A DNA stretch of 61,291 nt from Bacilli bacterium (lineage in GTDB: Bacteria; Bacillota_I; Bacilli_A; RF39; UBA660), in contig JAFSAI010000044.1 of the NCBI GenBank assembly GCA_017441065.1, positions 1 through 61,291 on the forward strand. Reading direction: 5' to 3'. Shown here piece after piece: positions 34,409-43,776 of this stretch. The number at the start of each line of letters is the position of its first letter. Within the stretch, counting starts at the first letter, position 1. The notes beneath the pieces are model-generated. The model saw only the letters and a list, made by a program, of their open reading frames with translations, did not search any database and was not told where the DNA came from. The position numbers and the translations under genes were made by a program.

Positions 34409-34487
34409 GCACAACAAATATATCGTAAACTGGTCAGAGTTGGAAGACAGCAGCCACATCGTTCACTATTTGTGTGTGCTTTTTTTA
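34409..34487 (+). ncRNA. ffs: Signal recognition particle RNA (small bacterial type) with terminator
   Basis: The conserved helix 8 core is present: GGTCAGAG, tetraloop GGAA at 34442-34445, and GACAGCAGCC, the Ffh-binding sequence. The ends pair (GCACAACAAAT near 34409 with ATTTGTGTGTGC near 34479, one bulge) and T7 follows, giving a short hairpin RNA of about 71-75 bases without Alu domain. It lies just before tadA-dnaX, close to where scr is found in Bacillus (between tadA and dnaX). Confidence 0.88.
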
Positions 34488-34499
34488 TGAGGTTATATT

Positions 34500-34916
34500 A
34501 TGACAGAAAAAATTATAGAAACAATGTATAAAGAAGCCGTAAAAGCATACAAAAAAGGTGAAATACCTGTAGGAGCTTTAATAACAAAAAACAACAAAAT
34601 TATTGCTAAATCTCATAATAATAGACAAAAAAAACATAATTTACTAGGTCACGCTGAAATAAATTGTATTTTAAAAGCTGAAAAACGTATAAAAGATTGG
34701 CGATTAGATGAATGTGAAATGTATGTAACATTAAGTCCGTGTTCAATGTGTGAAACTATTATTGAAGAATCAAGATTAAAAAAAGTTCATTTTTTAGTAA
34801 AACAGCATAATTATAACGAAAAAAACTCTAAAATAGTTCAAATTAGTGATCAAAATAATCAAAAAGAAGAATATGAGAAACTTTTAAAAAGTTTTTTTGA
34901 ACGATTAAGAAAATAA
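34500..34916 (+). CDS. tadA: tRNA-specific adenosine deaminase TadA
   Basis: Deaminates A34 to inosine in tRNA-Arg(ACG). The 138-residue protein has the zinc site GHAEINCI (HAE, proton shuttle Glu) and LSPCSMCETI (PCxxC), with GEIPVGALI near the start. GAGGTTATATT precedes the ATG, right after the SRP RNA terminator. The neighbour order tadA, SRP RNA, dnaX is conserved in Bacilli, here with the RNA first. Confidence 0.94.
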   Translation: MTEKIIETMYKEAVKAYKKGEIPVGALITKNNKIIAKSHNNRQKKHNLLGHAEINCILKAEKRIKDWRLDECEMYVTLSPCSMCETIIEESRLKKVHFLVKQHNYNEKNSKIVQISDQNNQKEEYEKLLKSFFERLRK

Positions 34917-34938
34917 ATATAAAAAAAGCGATTAATCG

Positions 34939-34947
34939 TGATATAAT
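34939..34947 (+). promoter_or_regulatory. Extended -10 promoter of dnaX
   Basis: TGATATAAT (34939-34947), an extended -10 without a good -35, directly after the palindrome CGATTAATCG (34929-34938). Confidence 0.4.
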
Positions 34948-34969
34948 ATTAATTGAAAGGAATCTCATC

Positions 34970-36529
34970 ATGAATTATAAAGTACTTTATAGAAAATATA
35001 GACCAACAAACTTTGAAAATATAATTGGTCAAGAATATATTGTAAAAACACTAAAAAATTCAATAATTAACAACAATATTTCTCATGCATACATTTTTTC
35101 GGGCCCTAGAGGGACAGGAAAAACTAGTACTGCAAAGGTTTTTTCAAAAGCTATTAATTGCATAGAACATATTGATGGTTCTCCGTGTGAAAAATGTGAA
35201 TTTTGTCTTAATTTTGTAGAAAATCCCGACATTATTGAGATAGATGCTGCTTCAAATAATGGTGTTGATGAAATAAGGGGTTTAATTGATAACATTAAAT
35301 TAACCCCAACAAATGGTAAATATAAAGTTTATATAATCGATGAAGTTCATATGCTAACAACAAGTGCTTTTAATGCTTTATTATTAACATTAGAAGAACC
35401 ACCAGCACATGCAATTTTTATTTTAGCTACGACAAATATAGAAAACGTGCCGATTACTATCTTGTCCAGATGTCAAAGATTTGATTTTCAAAAAATAACA
35501 ATAGAAAATTTAGTAAGTGGGTTAAAAAAAGTTTGTGAAAAAGAAAACATTTCTATAGATGAAGAAGCTTTAACTGAAATAGCTTATTTATCTGAAGGTG
35601 GAATGCGTGATGCCTTAAGTTTATTGGACCAGCTATCGAAAAATGGCCAAAATATCTCATTAGATTTAGTAGAAAAACAAATAAAAACTATTTCACAAAA
35701 AGGAATAAATGAATTAATAGAAACAATTGAAAAAAATGATGTTGAAAATTGTTTAAGACTTATTAACGAATATAGAATTAGAGCTATAGATTATAAGACT
35801 TTAATTAAAAAGGTAATTGATATTTGCAGTTTTAGAGCAAAAAATATCAAGAAAACAGGCCGTATTGTAAGACTTGATTTCAAAGATTATAAAGATTTAA
35901 TTATAAATTTGTCTGATTGTTTAACTAAAATTAACATTAATGTTGAACCATATACAATCATTGAAATGATATTATTAGAATTTTTCAATGTTGAAACCAA
36001 TAATACCGAATCAATAACGATGATAAAAGAAGAGAATAGCAAAAAGATAGAAACAAATGTTCAACAAACAAAAGTTTTTGAAAGTGAAATTGATAATGAT
36101 TTAATAAATATTAGAATTAATAATACATTTGTAAATGCACAAAAAGTGTTCTTAGAAGAAGCTAAAAATGTTATAGATAGTTGTAATAATTCGGTATCAA
36201 TAGATGGAAAAATTAAATCAATTCTGATAGATAGTAATGTTGTAGCAGCATCTGATGAATATGTTATTCTTACTTGTATTAGTGATCACGCTGCTGATAA
36301 TGCTAATAAATTATTAAATGAAATTGAAAAAAGTATTAAAGATAGTTTAAATAAAAAATATAAGTTAGTATTTATATCAGAAGAAAGATGGCAAAAGGAA
36401 AAATCTGATTATATTTTAAATATTAAATCCAATAAAAAGTATGAATATATTGAGGAAGAAGTAACTGAAGAAAGTACTGAACCCATTATAAATGATATAT
36501 TTGATATGTCGAAAGTAGAAATTATTTAA
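34970..36529 (+). CDS. dnaX: DNA polymerase III tau/gamma subunit
   Basis: Core of the clamp loader. The 519-residue protein has Walker A SGPRGTGKTSTAK at about residues 44-56, a zinc knuckle with PCEKCEFC, Walker B VYIIDEVHML and the SRC motif LSRCQRFDF. The C-terminal third is short and lysine-rich compared with Bacillus DnaX. GAAAGGAATCTCATC precedes ATG. First gene of a long run dnaX-ybaB-recR-bofA-holB-ricT-trmN6-pth-mfd-spoVT with small gaps or overlaps. Confidence 0.96.
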   Translation: MNYKVLYRKYRPTNFENIIGQEYIVKTLKNSIINNNISHAYIFSGPRGTGKTSTAKVFSKAINCIEHIDGSPCEKCEFCLNFVENPDIIEIDAASNNGVDEIRGLIDNIKLTPTNGKYKVYIIDEVHMLTTSAFNALLLTLEEPPAHAIFILATTNIENVPITILSRCQRFDFQKITIENLVSGLKKVCEKENISIDEEALTEIAYLSEGGMRDALSLLDQLSKNGQNISLDLVEKQIKTISQKGINELIETIEKNDVENCLRLINEYRIRAIDYKTLIKKVIDICSFRAKNIKKTGRIVRLDFKDYKDLIINLSDCLTKININVEPYTIIEMILLEFFNVETNNTESITMIKEENSKKIETNVQQTKVFESEIDNDLINIRINNTFVNAQKVFLEEAKNVIDSCNNSVSIDGKIKSILIDSNVVAASDEYVILTCISDHAADNANKLLNEIEKSIKDSLNKKYKLVFISEERWQKEKSDYILNIKSNKKYEYIEEEVTEESTEPIINDIFDMSKVEII

Positions 36530-36543
36530 GGAGGTGAAAAATT

Positions 36544-36843
36544 ATGAATATGCAAAATTTAATGGCTCAAGCTCAAAGAATGCAAAGAGAAATAACTGCA
36601 AAAAAAGAAGAACTTGAAAAAATGGAATTTGTAGGTAAATCTGAATGGATAGAAATGACATTTAATGGTGCTAGACAAATATTAAATGTTAAGATTATAA
36701 AAGATGGCGATATTGAAGACGAAGATAAAGAAATATTAGAAGATATGATTCAAATTGCTACAAAAGATGCTTTTATTCAAATAAATAACGCAATGAATGA
36801 TAAATTAGGACAATATGCTGGTGCATTAGATGGGTTAATGTAA
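36544..36843 (+). CDS. YbaB/EbfC nucleoid-associated protein
   Basis: A 99-residue DNA-binding protein of the YbaB/EbfC family, starting MNMQNLMAQAQRMQREITAK and continuing with the conserved G-AR(Q) strand and an acidic stretch DGDIEDEDKEILEDM. It forms dimers that coat DNA; its genetic partnership with dnaX and recR is conserved. AAGGAGGTGAAAAATT precedes ATG, and RecR starts one base after its stop. Confidence 0.93.
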   Translation: MNMQNLMAQAQRMQREITAKKEELEKMEFVGKSEWIEMTFNGARQILNVKIIKDGDIEDEDKEILEDMIQIATKDAFIQINNAMNDKLGQYAGALDGLM

Positions 36844-36844
36844 T

Positions 36845-37447
36845 ATGATATATCCTGAATTATTGCAAAAATTGATAAATTTTTATAAAAAATTACCTGG
36901 TATAGGAGATAAATCAGCTGAAAGAATGGCTTTAGCTACATTAGAATTAAAGAAAAATGATGTTGAAGACTTTTCAGAAGCTTTGGTTGATTCTAAAAAT
37001 AATTTAAGAAATTGCAAAATATGTGGACACATTACTGAAAATGAAATATGTCACATATGTAGCAATCCAAATAGAAATCAAAATTTAATATGTGTAATTG
37101 AAGATTATAAAAGTGTTTTTTCTTTTGAAAAAGTGGGAAATTATCAAGGTGTATATCATGTATTAAATGGTTTAATCTCTCCTATGGATGGGACTGGACC
37201 AGAAGATATTAATATTTCATCTTTAGTAAAAAGAGTTGAATCACTAGAAAATCCAGAAATAATTTTGGCATTGAAATCATCAATTGAAGGTGAAACAACA
37301 ACGCTTTATATAAAAAAAATATTTGAAGAAAAGAATGTTACTATATCTAGATTATCATATGGTATACCAATTGGAGCCGAAATAGATTATTTAGATATTA
37401 TAACGTTAGATAAGGCATTAGAAGATAGAAAAAAAATATCAGAATAA
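36845..37447 (+). CDS. recR: Recombination protein RecR
   Basis: Zinc-containing clamp that acts with RecF and RecO in gap repair. The 200-residue protein has the helix-hairpin-helix LPGIGDKSAERMAL, a four-cysteine zinc finger (CKICGHITENEICHIC) at about residues 58-73, the Toprim start LICVIEDYKSV and GIPIGAEIDYLD near the end. Immediately downstream of ybaB as in most bacteria. Confidence 0.96.
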   Translation: MIYPELLQKLINFYKKLPGIGDKSAERMALATLELKKNDVEDFSEALVDSKNNLRNCKICGHITENEICHICSNPNRNQNLICVIEDYKSVFSFEKVGNYQGVYHVLNGLISPMDGTGPEDINISSLVKRVESLENPEIILALKSSIEGETTTLYIKKIFEEKNVTISRLSYGIPIGAEIDYLDIITLDKALEDRKKISE

Positions 37448-37484
37448 ATTGAATTATTAAAAATATAATTTATTGGTGATATAT

Positions 37485-37673
37485 ATGAAAAGTAAGCTAG
37501 GTACTATATTAAAAAGATTAGTATTTGCATTTGGTATTATTTATGGAATAAATGTAATGCTTAAAAATGTCGGAATATACATTCCAATTAATATTATTAC
37601 TATTGGAATAACATCTTTTTTAGGAGTACCTGGTTTATTATCATTATTTACAATCTTCTATATAATTAATTAG
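37485..37673 (+). CDS. bofA: Pro-sigmaK processing inhibitor BofA
   Basis: BofA sits in the outer forespore membrane with SpoIVFA and holds SpoIVFB inactive until sigmaK is needed. The 62-residue protein has two membrane segments and the family pattern: VFAFGIIYGINVMLKNVGIY, then PINIITIGITSFLGVPGLLS with the conserved GxPGLL. The start is ATG 37485 after TTGGTGAT; an earlier TTG in frame would place the ribosome site in the gene. Located after recR as in B. subtilis. Confidence 0.88.
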   Translation: MKSKLGTILKRLVFAFGIIYGINVMLKNVGIYIPINIITIGITSFLGVPGLLSLFTIFYIIN

Positions 37674-37683
37674 GAGGTTTATT

Positions 37684-38550
37684 ATAAATAGTAGTGAGTT
37701 AGAAAAATTAATACAGTATTATAAAGATGGTAAATTATCACACGCTTATTTAATCTCTACAAATAATACTAGGAAATGTATGGAAGTTCTTTTAAAAGTC
37801 ATAAAGAACATTTTTTGTAATGAAGAATATTCAGAAGAATGTAAAAAGTGTTCTTTATGCCATTTAATTGATATTAATAGCCTTCCAAGCTTAAAAATTA
37901 TTGAACCAGATGGAAATTTTATTAAAAAAGATCAAATATTAGAACTTAAAAATTTATTTTCTAAAGATTCTCAATATACAAAGGAAAACATATATGTTAT
38001 AAAAAATTGTGAGAAAATGAATAAAGAATCTGCAAATACAATGTTGAAATTTTTAGAAGAACCAGATGGTAATGTAATAGGGTTCTTTATAACAAATCAT
38101 CAAGATAATGTAATGTCAACAATTCAGAGCAGATGCCAACACATAGATATAGTCTTTGATAATGATTTATATGAAGATTTTAATATAGAAGAAGAAAAAT
38201 ATAATGAACTAAAATCCATATTAGATGAATACTTATATAAAATTGAAGTTGATAGAAAAGAACTTATTTTATATAATAAAACTTATTTAACCGGTCTTTC
38301 AAAAGAAGATATAAAAATATTTTTTCAAATATTATTATCAATATATAAAGGTGAGTTAAATAGAAGATATGGGTTAGAAACTAGAGAAAACATGTATGAT
38401 TTTCTAAGCAAAAGTAAAATAAACAACATTATAAAAAAAGTTAATTTAATAATAGAATTACTTAAAGAGATAAATTATAATGTGAATGTAGATTTACTTC
38501 TTGATAGGTTTGTTATAGAAATGGATGGTATTAATAATGAAACTTTATAG
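37684..38550 (+). CDS. holB: DNA polymerase III delta-prime-like subunit, ATA start codon
   Basis: Clamp-loader subunit related to DnaX. AGGAGG (in the bofA stop region) is followed six bases later by ATA at 37684-37686; the frame then reads NSSELEKLIQYYKDGKLSHAYLI, with SHAYLI being the conserved delta-prime start. The first ATG in frame (37780) would remove 32 residues including this motif, so ATA is the likely start. The 288-residue protein has the zinc motif CKKCSLC, lacks a Walker A (STNNTRKC instead), and keeps ANTMLKFLEEP and IQSRCQHI (SRC). It overlaps ricT at its end. Confidence 0.85.
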   Translation: MNSSELEKLIQYYKDGKLSHAYLISTNNTRKCMEVLLKVIKNIFCNEEYSEECKKCSLCHLIDINSLPSLKIIEPDGNFIKKDQILELKNLFSKDSQYTKENIYVIKNCEKMNKESANTMLKFLEEPDGNVIGFFITNHQDNVMSTIQSRCQHIDIVFDNDLYEDFNIEEEKYNELKSILDEYLYKIEVDRKELILYNKTYLTGLSKEDIKIFFQILLSIYKGELNRRYGLETRENMYDFLSKSKINNIIKKVNLIIELLKEINYNVNVDLLLDRFVIEMDGINNETL

Positions 38551-39325
38551 TGTTATTTTCAAAAGTCATGGTAAAGGATATTATTTTAATGGTGATGATA
38601 ATCTTAATATAAAAGACTATGTAATTGTAGAAACAGAAAAGGGTCTACAATATGGTCAAATAAATAATATTTTAACAGAACCATCAGATAGCGAAAAATA
38701 TAAAAATATTATTAGAATTGCAACAAAAGAAGATGAAAATAACTATCATAATCTATTAAAAGAAAGCTCTAAAGCTTTACAAAAATGTAAGGAATTAGTT
38801 CGTAAATTAGATTTGAATATGAATGTTATTAATGCTGATTTTACTTTTGATAAGACTCAATTAATATTTAGTTTTGTATCCGATGAAAGAGTAGACTTTA
38901 GAGAATTAGCAAAGAAATTAGCTGCAATTTATCATACAAGGATTGAACTTCGTCAAATTGGAGCTCGTGATAAAGCTAAAGAAGTTGGTGGAGTTGGAGT
39001 TTGTGGGCAAAATATCTGCTGCGGTAGATTTTTAGATCATATTGATGCAATATCTATGAATATGGCTAAAAATCAAAATTTAGCTTTAAATCCATCAAAA
39101 ATAAATGGTTTATGTGGAAGATTACTTTGTTGTTTACAATATGAAGATGAAAATTATCAAGAGTGTGGTAAGGGAATGCCTAATGTAGGTAGTACTTATA
39201 AAACACAAAACGGTGAAGGAAAAGTAATAAGTGTTGATATATTAAATCGTAAATGTAAGGTATTAATTGGAAGCAATAAAGAAGAAATAGATTTTGGTGA
39301 AATAGATGCAAATAGTACTAAATGA
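38537..39325 (+). CDS. ricT: RicT/YaaT, PSP1-domain regulator of RNA processing
   Basis: In Bacillus, RicT acts with RicA and RicF on RNase Y mRNA maturation and aids Spo0A phosphorylation. The 262-residue protein shows the PSP1 C-terminal pattern: RTEIRQIGARDKAKEVGG-like RIELRQIGARDKAKEVGGVG, then CGQNICCGRF and LCGRLLCCLQYE, cysteine pairs that bind iron-sulfur clusters in the Ric complex. The ATG at 38537 inside the holB end is taken as start; an ATG four codons earlier is possible. Adjacent to holB as in B. subtilis; yabA is missing. Confidence 0.9.
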   Translation: MKLYSVIFKSHGKGYYFNGDDNLNIKDYVIVETEKGLQYGQINNILTEPSDSEKYKNIIRIATKEDENNYHNLLKESSKALQKCKELVRKLDLNMNVINADFTFDKTQLIFSFVSDERVDFRELAKKLAAIYHTRIELRQIGARDKAKEVGGVGVCGQNICCGRFLDHIDAISMNMAKNQNLALNPSKINGLCGRLLCCLQYEDENYQECGKGMPNVGSTYKTQNGEGKVISVDILNRKCKVLIGSNKEEIDFGEIDANSTK

Positions 39326-40022
39326 TTTATTTGACTATACTAATTTAAAAATATATCAATATGTAGAAGGATTTAAATTTTCTTTAGATTCAATTCTCTT
39401 AGCTGAATTTGTAAAAGTGACTAGTAAAACAAAATCAATTTTAGATTTATGCAGTGGAAATGCTGCAGTACCTATGATTTTATCTACAAAAACAAAGGCA
39501 CAAATTGATGCTTTTGAATTACAAGAAAGTATTTTTAAGTTAGCTAAAAAATCTATTGATTATAATAAATTAGATAAACAAATAACGTTATACAATAGTG
39601 ATATTAAAGAAATAGATAATTATAAAAAAGGTAAAAAGTATGATATAATTACATGCAATCCACCTTATTTTAAAGTGGAAGATAATGAACATATAAATGA
39701 TACTGAAGTATTAGCTATAGCTAGACATGAATTAAAAATTAATTTAGAAGATATTTTTATGATTTCATCAAATCATTTAGATGACAAAGGTGAATTTTAT
39801 TTAGTTCATCGTGTATCTCGTTTAGATGAAATTATAATTTTAGGAAATAAATATAATTTAAATGTTAAGAATGTAGAACTTATTAAAACAAAAGATAATG
39901 GTAAGCCATATATTGTTTTGGTAAGATGTATAAAGAATTCTAAATTAGGAATAAAAGTAAATTCTGAAAAAAATATAGGGAACTTAAAAACATATCAAAA
40001 CATGTTCAAGGAGGAATTATGA
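39306..40022 (+). CDS. trmN6: tRNA1(Val) adenine-N6 methyltransferase TrmN6 (YabB)
   Basis: SAM-dependent methylase modifying A37 of tRNA-Val. The 238-residue protein has FKFSLDSILLAEF near the start, the SAM loop ILDLCSGNAAVPMIL and the catalytic CNPPYFK (NPPY), the usual pattern of this family. It overlaps ricT by 20 bases with GGTGAAATAG before ATG, and its TGA overlaps the pth ATG. The YazA and RsmI genes that follow in Bacillus are absent. Confidence 0.9.
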   Translation: MQIVLNDLFDYTNLKIYQYVEGFKFSLDSILLAEFVKVTSKTKSILDLCSGNAAVPMILSTKTKAQIDAFELQESIFKLAKKSIDYNKLDKQITLYNSDIKEIDNYKKGKKYDIITCNPPYFKVEDNEHINDTEVLAIARHELKINLEDIFMISSNHLDDKGEFYLVHRVSRLDEIIILGNKYNLNVKNVELIKTKDNGKPYIVLVRCIKNSKLGIKVNSEKNIGNLKTYQNMFKEEL

Positions 40023-40570
40023 AATTAATTGTTGGACTTGGTAATCCTGGTAGAGAATATAAGAATACGCGTCATAATGTTGGGTTTATGGTATTAGATA
40101 ATTATTTAGGTAAAGTTGATTGGAAAACAAAAATGGAAAGTTATTTCTATAGTACAGAAATAAAAGGAGAACAAATATTATTTATTAAACCATTAACATA
40201 TATGAATTTATCAGGATTGGCAGTTAGTAAAATAGTAAATTTCTATAAGATAGATATTAAAGATATTTTAATTATTCAGGATGATTTAGATTTAGATACA
40301 GGAGTATATAAAATAAAACGTAATAGTTCATCTGGAGGTCACAATGGTATTAAATCAATTATCTCAGAATTACATACTGAAGAATTTGCTAGACTTAAAA
40401 TAGGAATTAGCAAAAATGCACAAATTCCTGTAGATAAATATGTATTAGCAAAATTTAGTTCTGAAGAATCAGAAAAAATAAATTCTAATATGAATAATTA
40501 TTGTGATGTTGTAGATACATTTATTAAATTTGGTATAGAAGAAACAATGGCTAAGCATAATAAAAATTAA
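40019..40570 (+). CDS. pth: Peptidyl-tRNA hydrolase
   Basis: Releases peptides from dropped-off peptidyl-tRNA. The 183-residue protein starts MKLIVGLGNPGREYKNTRHN with the catalytic His (NTRHNVGF), and has KPLTYMNLSG and IQDDLDLDTG plus GHNGIKSI. It shares ATGA with trmN6, and AAGGAGGAATT lies at the end of trmN6. Pth upstream of mfd is the Bacillus order. Confidence 0.96.
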   Translation: MKLIVGLGNPGREYKNTRHNVGFMVLDNYLGKVDWKTKMESYFYSTEIKGEQILFIKPLTYMNLSGLAVSKIVNFYKIDIKDILIIQDDLDLDTGVYKIKRNSSSGGHNGIKSIISELHTEEFARLKIGISKNAQIPVDKYVLAKFSSEESEKINSNMNNYCDVVDTFIKFGIEETMAKHNKN

Positions 40571-40578
40571 GGTGTATT

Positions 40579-43500
40579 ATGAATTTTAGTAAGTATTTTA
40601 ATTATGAAAATGGAAGTATAACATATGGGTTAACAAATGAGTTAATCGCTTTTTTCGTTGTAGAATTATTTAAAAAGAAGAAAGAAAATATTATTTTACT
40701 TACAAGCAATTTATATGAAGGTAATAAAGCTTTTAATGCAATAAAAAATCATACTGATGATGTTGTTATGTTTCCTATGGATGATTTTGTAACATCTAAA
40801 GTAGTAGCTATGTCACCAGAATTTCAATCAGGTAGATTGAATGCTTTAGATAAGATAAAAAAAAGTAATCAAATTATAGTAACTAATTTAATGGGATATT
40901 TAAAGTATTTACCAAATAAGAATGTAAATAATACTTTGAATTTAAATGTTAATAAAGAAATTAAATATGATGATTTAATAAATGAACTAATTAGATTTGG
41001 ATACAAAAGAGAATCTTTAGTAACAACTACAGGAGAATTTTCTGTAAGAGGATTTATAATAGATATTTATCCAATAAATGAACTACATCCAATTAGAATT
41101 GAATTTTTTGGAAATACAATCGAATCTATTAGATATTTTGATGAAAATACTCAAAGAAAAATAGAGGATATAAATGAAATAAATATTAGCTCATTTCAAG
41201 AAATAAAAACTGAAAATAATGATTCATTATATAATTATACTAATAATGGAATTGTTGTATATTTGAATAAAGAACAAATAGATGTTGCTTATAAAAAATT
41301 ATGTAATGAAATTGCGGAATATAAAGAATCAAATAATAGTAGTGAAAAATATATGTATGAATTAGAAGAAATTAATCCTTCATATGAACTTTTTATTGAT
41401 ACTATTAATAATCCAACTAATGTTACTTCATCAGAAATTCCTTCATTTAATGAAGATTTTGAATATTTAAAAGATACTGTTTTTAAATGGAAAAAAGAGG
41501 GAAAAGAAGTATTCTTTTACTTATCTAAAGATAGCGAAATAAAGATTATTAAGGGCTTGATACCCGATGCAAATATTATTAATAGCAAATTAACTAAAGG
41601 TTTTATGATAGATAATATTGTATGTATTTCAGAAAATGATATTGGAACACATGCAATAACCCAAACTAAATTTAGTAGTAATTTACATATTGGTAAAAAA
41701 ATAAAAAGTTATAATGATTTAGAAAAAGGAGATTATGTAGTACATATTAATCATGGAATTGGAGTATATAATGGTTTAGTTACTTTAACTAAAGATGGAC
41801 TAAAAAAAGACTATATTCAACTATTATATGATGGAAATGATAAAATCTATATTCCTGTAGAAAAAATAAATTCAATATATAAATATTCAGGTAAAGATAG
41901 TTTAAAACCTAAGTTAAATAAGTTGAATTCTTCTAGTTGGGCTAAAACAAAAACTTATGTTAAAGCCAAAGCAAAAGATATTTCTAAAGAATTACTCTCA
42001 TTATATGCTAAAAGAGCTCAAGTAAAAGGTATACCTTATAAAGATTATGTTGAACAAGATATGTTTGCATCAAGTTTTGAATATACTGAAACTAGAGATC
42101 AAGCTAAAGCTATATCTGAAATAAATAGTGATTTAAATAGTGAAGTACCAATGGATAGACTTTTATGTGGTGATGTAGGTTTTGGTAAAACAGAAGTTGC
42201 TATGCGAGCTATATTTAAAACAGTAGTTAATAATATGCAAGTTATGTATTTATGTCCTACTACAATTCTTGCTAAACAACAATACAATGTTATTAAAGAA
42301 AGATTTAAAGATGTTCCTGTAGAGATTCGCCTTTTAAATAGATTTACTACTCCTAAAGAAGTAAAAGATACAGTTGAAAAATTAAAGTTGGGACAAATAG
42401 ATATTCTAGTTGGAACACATCGATTATTAAGTGATGATATTAAACCTAAAAAGTTAGGGCTTTTAGTTGTTGATGAAGAACAAAGATTTGGAGTTAAACA
42501 CAAAGAAAAAATAAAAGAGTTTAAAAATGATGTTAATGTTTTAACATTATCTGCAACCCCAATACCAAGAACTTTAAAAATGGCATTATCAGGTTTAAGA
42601 GATTTATCAATAATTGATACAGCTCCAGTTAATAGATATCCTGTTCAAACTTATGTAGTAGCAGAAAATGATTTGTTAATTAAAGATGCAATTTATAAAG
42701 AATTATCTAGAAAAGGACAAATTTTTATTTTATATAATAAAATTGAAGGTTTAGATAAAATAGTTGATAGAGTTCAAAAATTAGTTCCAGAAGCCAGAAT
42801 TAAATATGCTCATGGTCAAATGAAAAAAGAAGAATTAGAAAGTATCATGGATGACTTTGTTAATTATCAGTATGATATTTTAATTTGTACTACTATTATA
42901 GAAAATGGTATTGATATATCTAATGCAAATACATTAATTGTCTTTGATGCTGATCATTTTGGACTAGGACAGCTTTATCAAATTAGGGGTAGAGTTGGAA
43001 GAAGTGATCGTATTGCTTATGCATATTTACTTTATGATAATAAGAAAATGTTAAATGAAATAGCAGTTAAGAGATTACAAGCAATTAAAGAATTTACGGA
43101 ACTCGGAAGTGGATATAAAATTGCAATGCGAGATTTATCGATTCGTGGTGCTGGTGATATCTTTGGAAGTGATCAAGCTGGATTTGTTGATTCAGTAGGA
43201 ATTTCTTTATATATGAAACTTATTGAAGATGAAATGAAGAAAGCTAAGGGTGAATATGTAGAGGAAGAAGATGAAGATAATACAAATCTAATTGAAGTAT
43301 CAACTCATATTAAAGATGATTATGTTAGTGATGAGGATATAAAAATAGAGATTCACCAAAAAATAAATGAAATAGATTCCCTAGAAAAACTTAATGAAGT
43401 AAAAGAAGAATTAGAAGATCGTTTTGGTAAGATTGATAATGATATGGAAATATATATGTATGAAGAATGGTTTACTAATCTTTGCAAGAAATTAAATATT

Positions 43501-43725
43501 ACTAAGATAAATAAAACAGATAGATTTGTTGAAATAACTATACCTGAAGAAATATCAAATACTATTAAAGGTGATAAGTTGTTATTTGAAACAATGAGTA
43601 TTACAAATAAATTTAATATAAAATATATTCATAAAAATATTATAATAACTTTGTTTTATAAAGGTCTTGATAAACATTACGTTTATTATTTAGTTAAACT
43701 TTTGATTGCTATAAAGGATAATTAA
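40579..43725 (+). CDS. mfd: Transcription-repair coupling factor Mfd
   Basis: Removes RNA polymerase stalled at lesions and recruits UvrA. The 1048-residue protein has the UvrB-like N-terminal module, the RNA polymerase-interacting CarD-like domain (GDYVVHINHGIGVYNGL), a superfamily 2 helicase core with LLCGDVGFGKTEVAMRA, VVDEEQRFGV, LSATPIPRTL and QIRGRVGRSDR, and a C-terminal TRCF domain. It is about 100 residues shorter than B. subtilis Mfd. AAGGTGTATT precedes ATG. Confidence 0.97.
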   Translation: MNFSKYFNYENGSITYGLTNELIAFFVVELFKKKKENIILLTSNLYEGNKAFNAIKNHTDDVVMFPMDDFVTSKVVAMSPEFQSGRLNALDKIKKSNQIIVTNLMGYLKYLPNKNVNNTLNLNVNKEIKYDDLINELIRFGYKRESLVTTTGEFSVRGFIIDIYPINELHPIRIEFFGNTIESIRYFDENTQRKIEDINEINISSFQEIKTENNDSLYNYTNNGIVVYLNKEQIDVAYKKLCNEIAEYKESNNSSEKYMYELEEINPSYELFIDTINNPTNVTSSEIPSFNEDFEYLKDTVFKWKKEGKEVFFYLSKDSEIKIIKGLIPDANIINSKLTKGFMIDNIVCISENDIGTHAITQTKFSSNLHIGKKIKSYNDLEKGDYVVHINHGIGVYNGLVTLTKDGLKKDYIQLLYDGNDKIYIPVEKINSIYKYSGKDSLKPKLNKLNSSSWAKTKTYVKAKAKDISKELLSLYAKRAQVKGIPYKDYVEQDMFASSFEYTETRDQAKAISEINSDLNSEVPMDRLLCGDVGFGKTEVAMRAIFKTVVNNMQVMYLCPTTILAKQQYNVIKERFKDVPVEIRLLNRFTTPKEVKDTVEKLKLGQIDILVGTHRLLSDDIKPKKLGLLVVDEEQRFGVKHKEKIKEFKNDVNVLTLSATPIPRTLKMALSGLRDLSIIDTAPVNRYPVQTYVVAENDLLIKDAIYKELSRKGQIFILYNKIEGLDKIVDRVQKLVPEARIKYAHGQMKKEELESIMDDFVNYQYDILICTTIIENGIDISNANTLIVFDADHFGLGQLYQIRGRVGRSDRIAYAYLLYDNKKMLNEIAVKRLQAIKEFTELGSGYKIAMRDLSIRGAGDIFGSDQAGFVDSVGISLYMKLIEDEMKKAKGEYVEEEDEDNTNLIEVSTHIKDDYVSDEDIKIEIHQKINEIDSLEKLNEVKEELEDRFGKIDNDMEIYMYEEWFTNLCKKLNITKINKTDRFVEITIPEEISNTIKGDKLLFETMSITNKFNIKYIHKNIIITLFYKGLDKHYVYYLVKLLIAIKDN

Positions 43726-43776
43726 GTATAATAAATAAAAAATTATTCACACTATTAGATAGAGGAGTGAGTAGTT

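Noticed and set aside
34970-36529. Programmed frameshift in dnaX
   Set aside because: The frame is open to a normal length and I saw no slippery sequence with a clear stem-loop.
39306-40022. Use of a Mollicutes genetic code (TGA as Trp)
   Set aside because: TGA ends trmN6, recF and dut at conserved protein ends, and tryptophan is encoded by TGG throughout.
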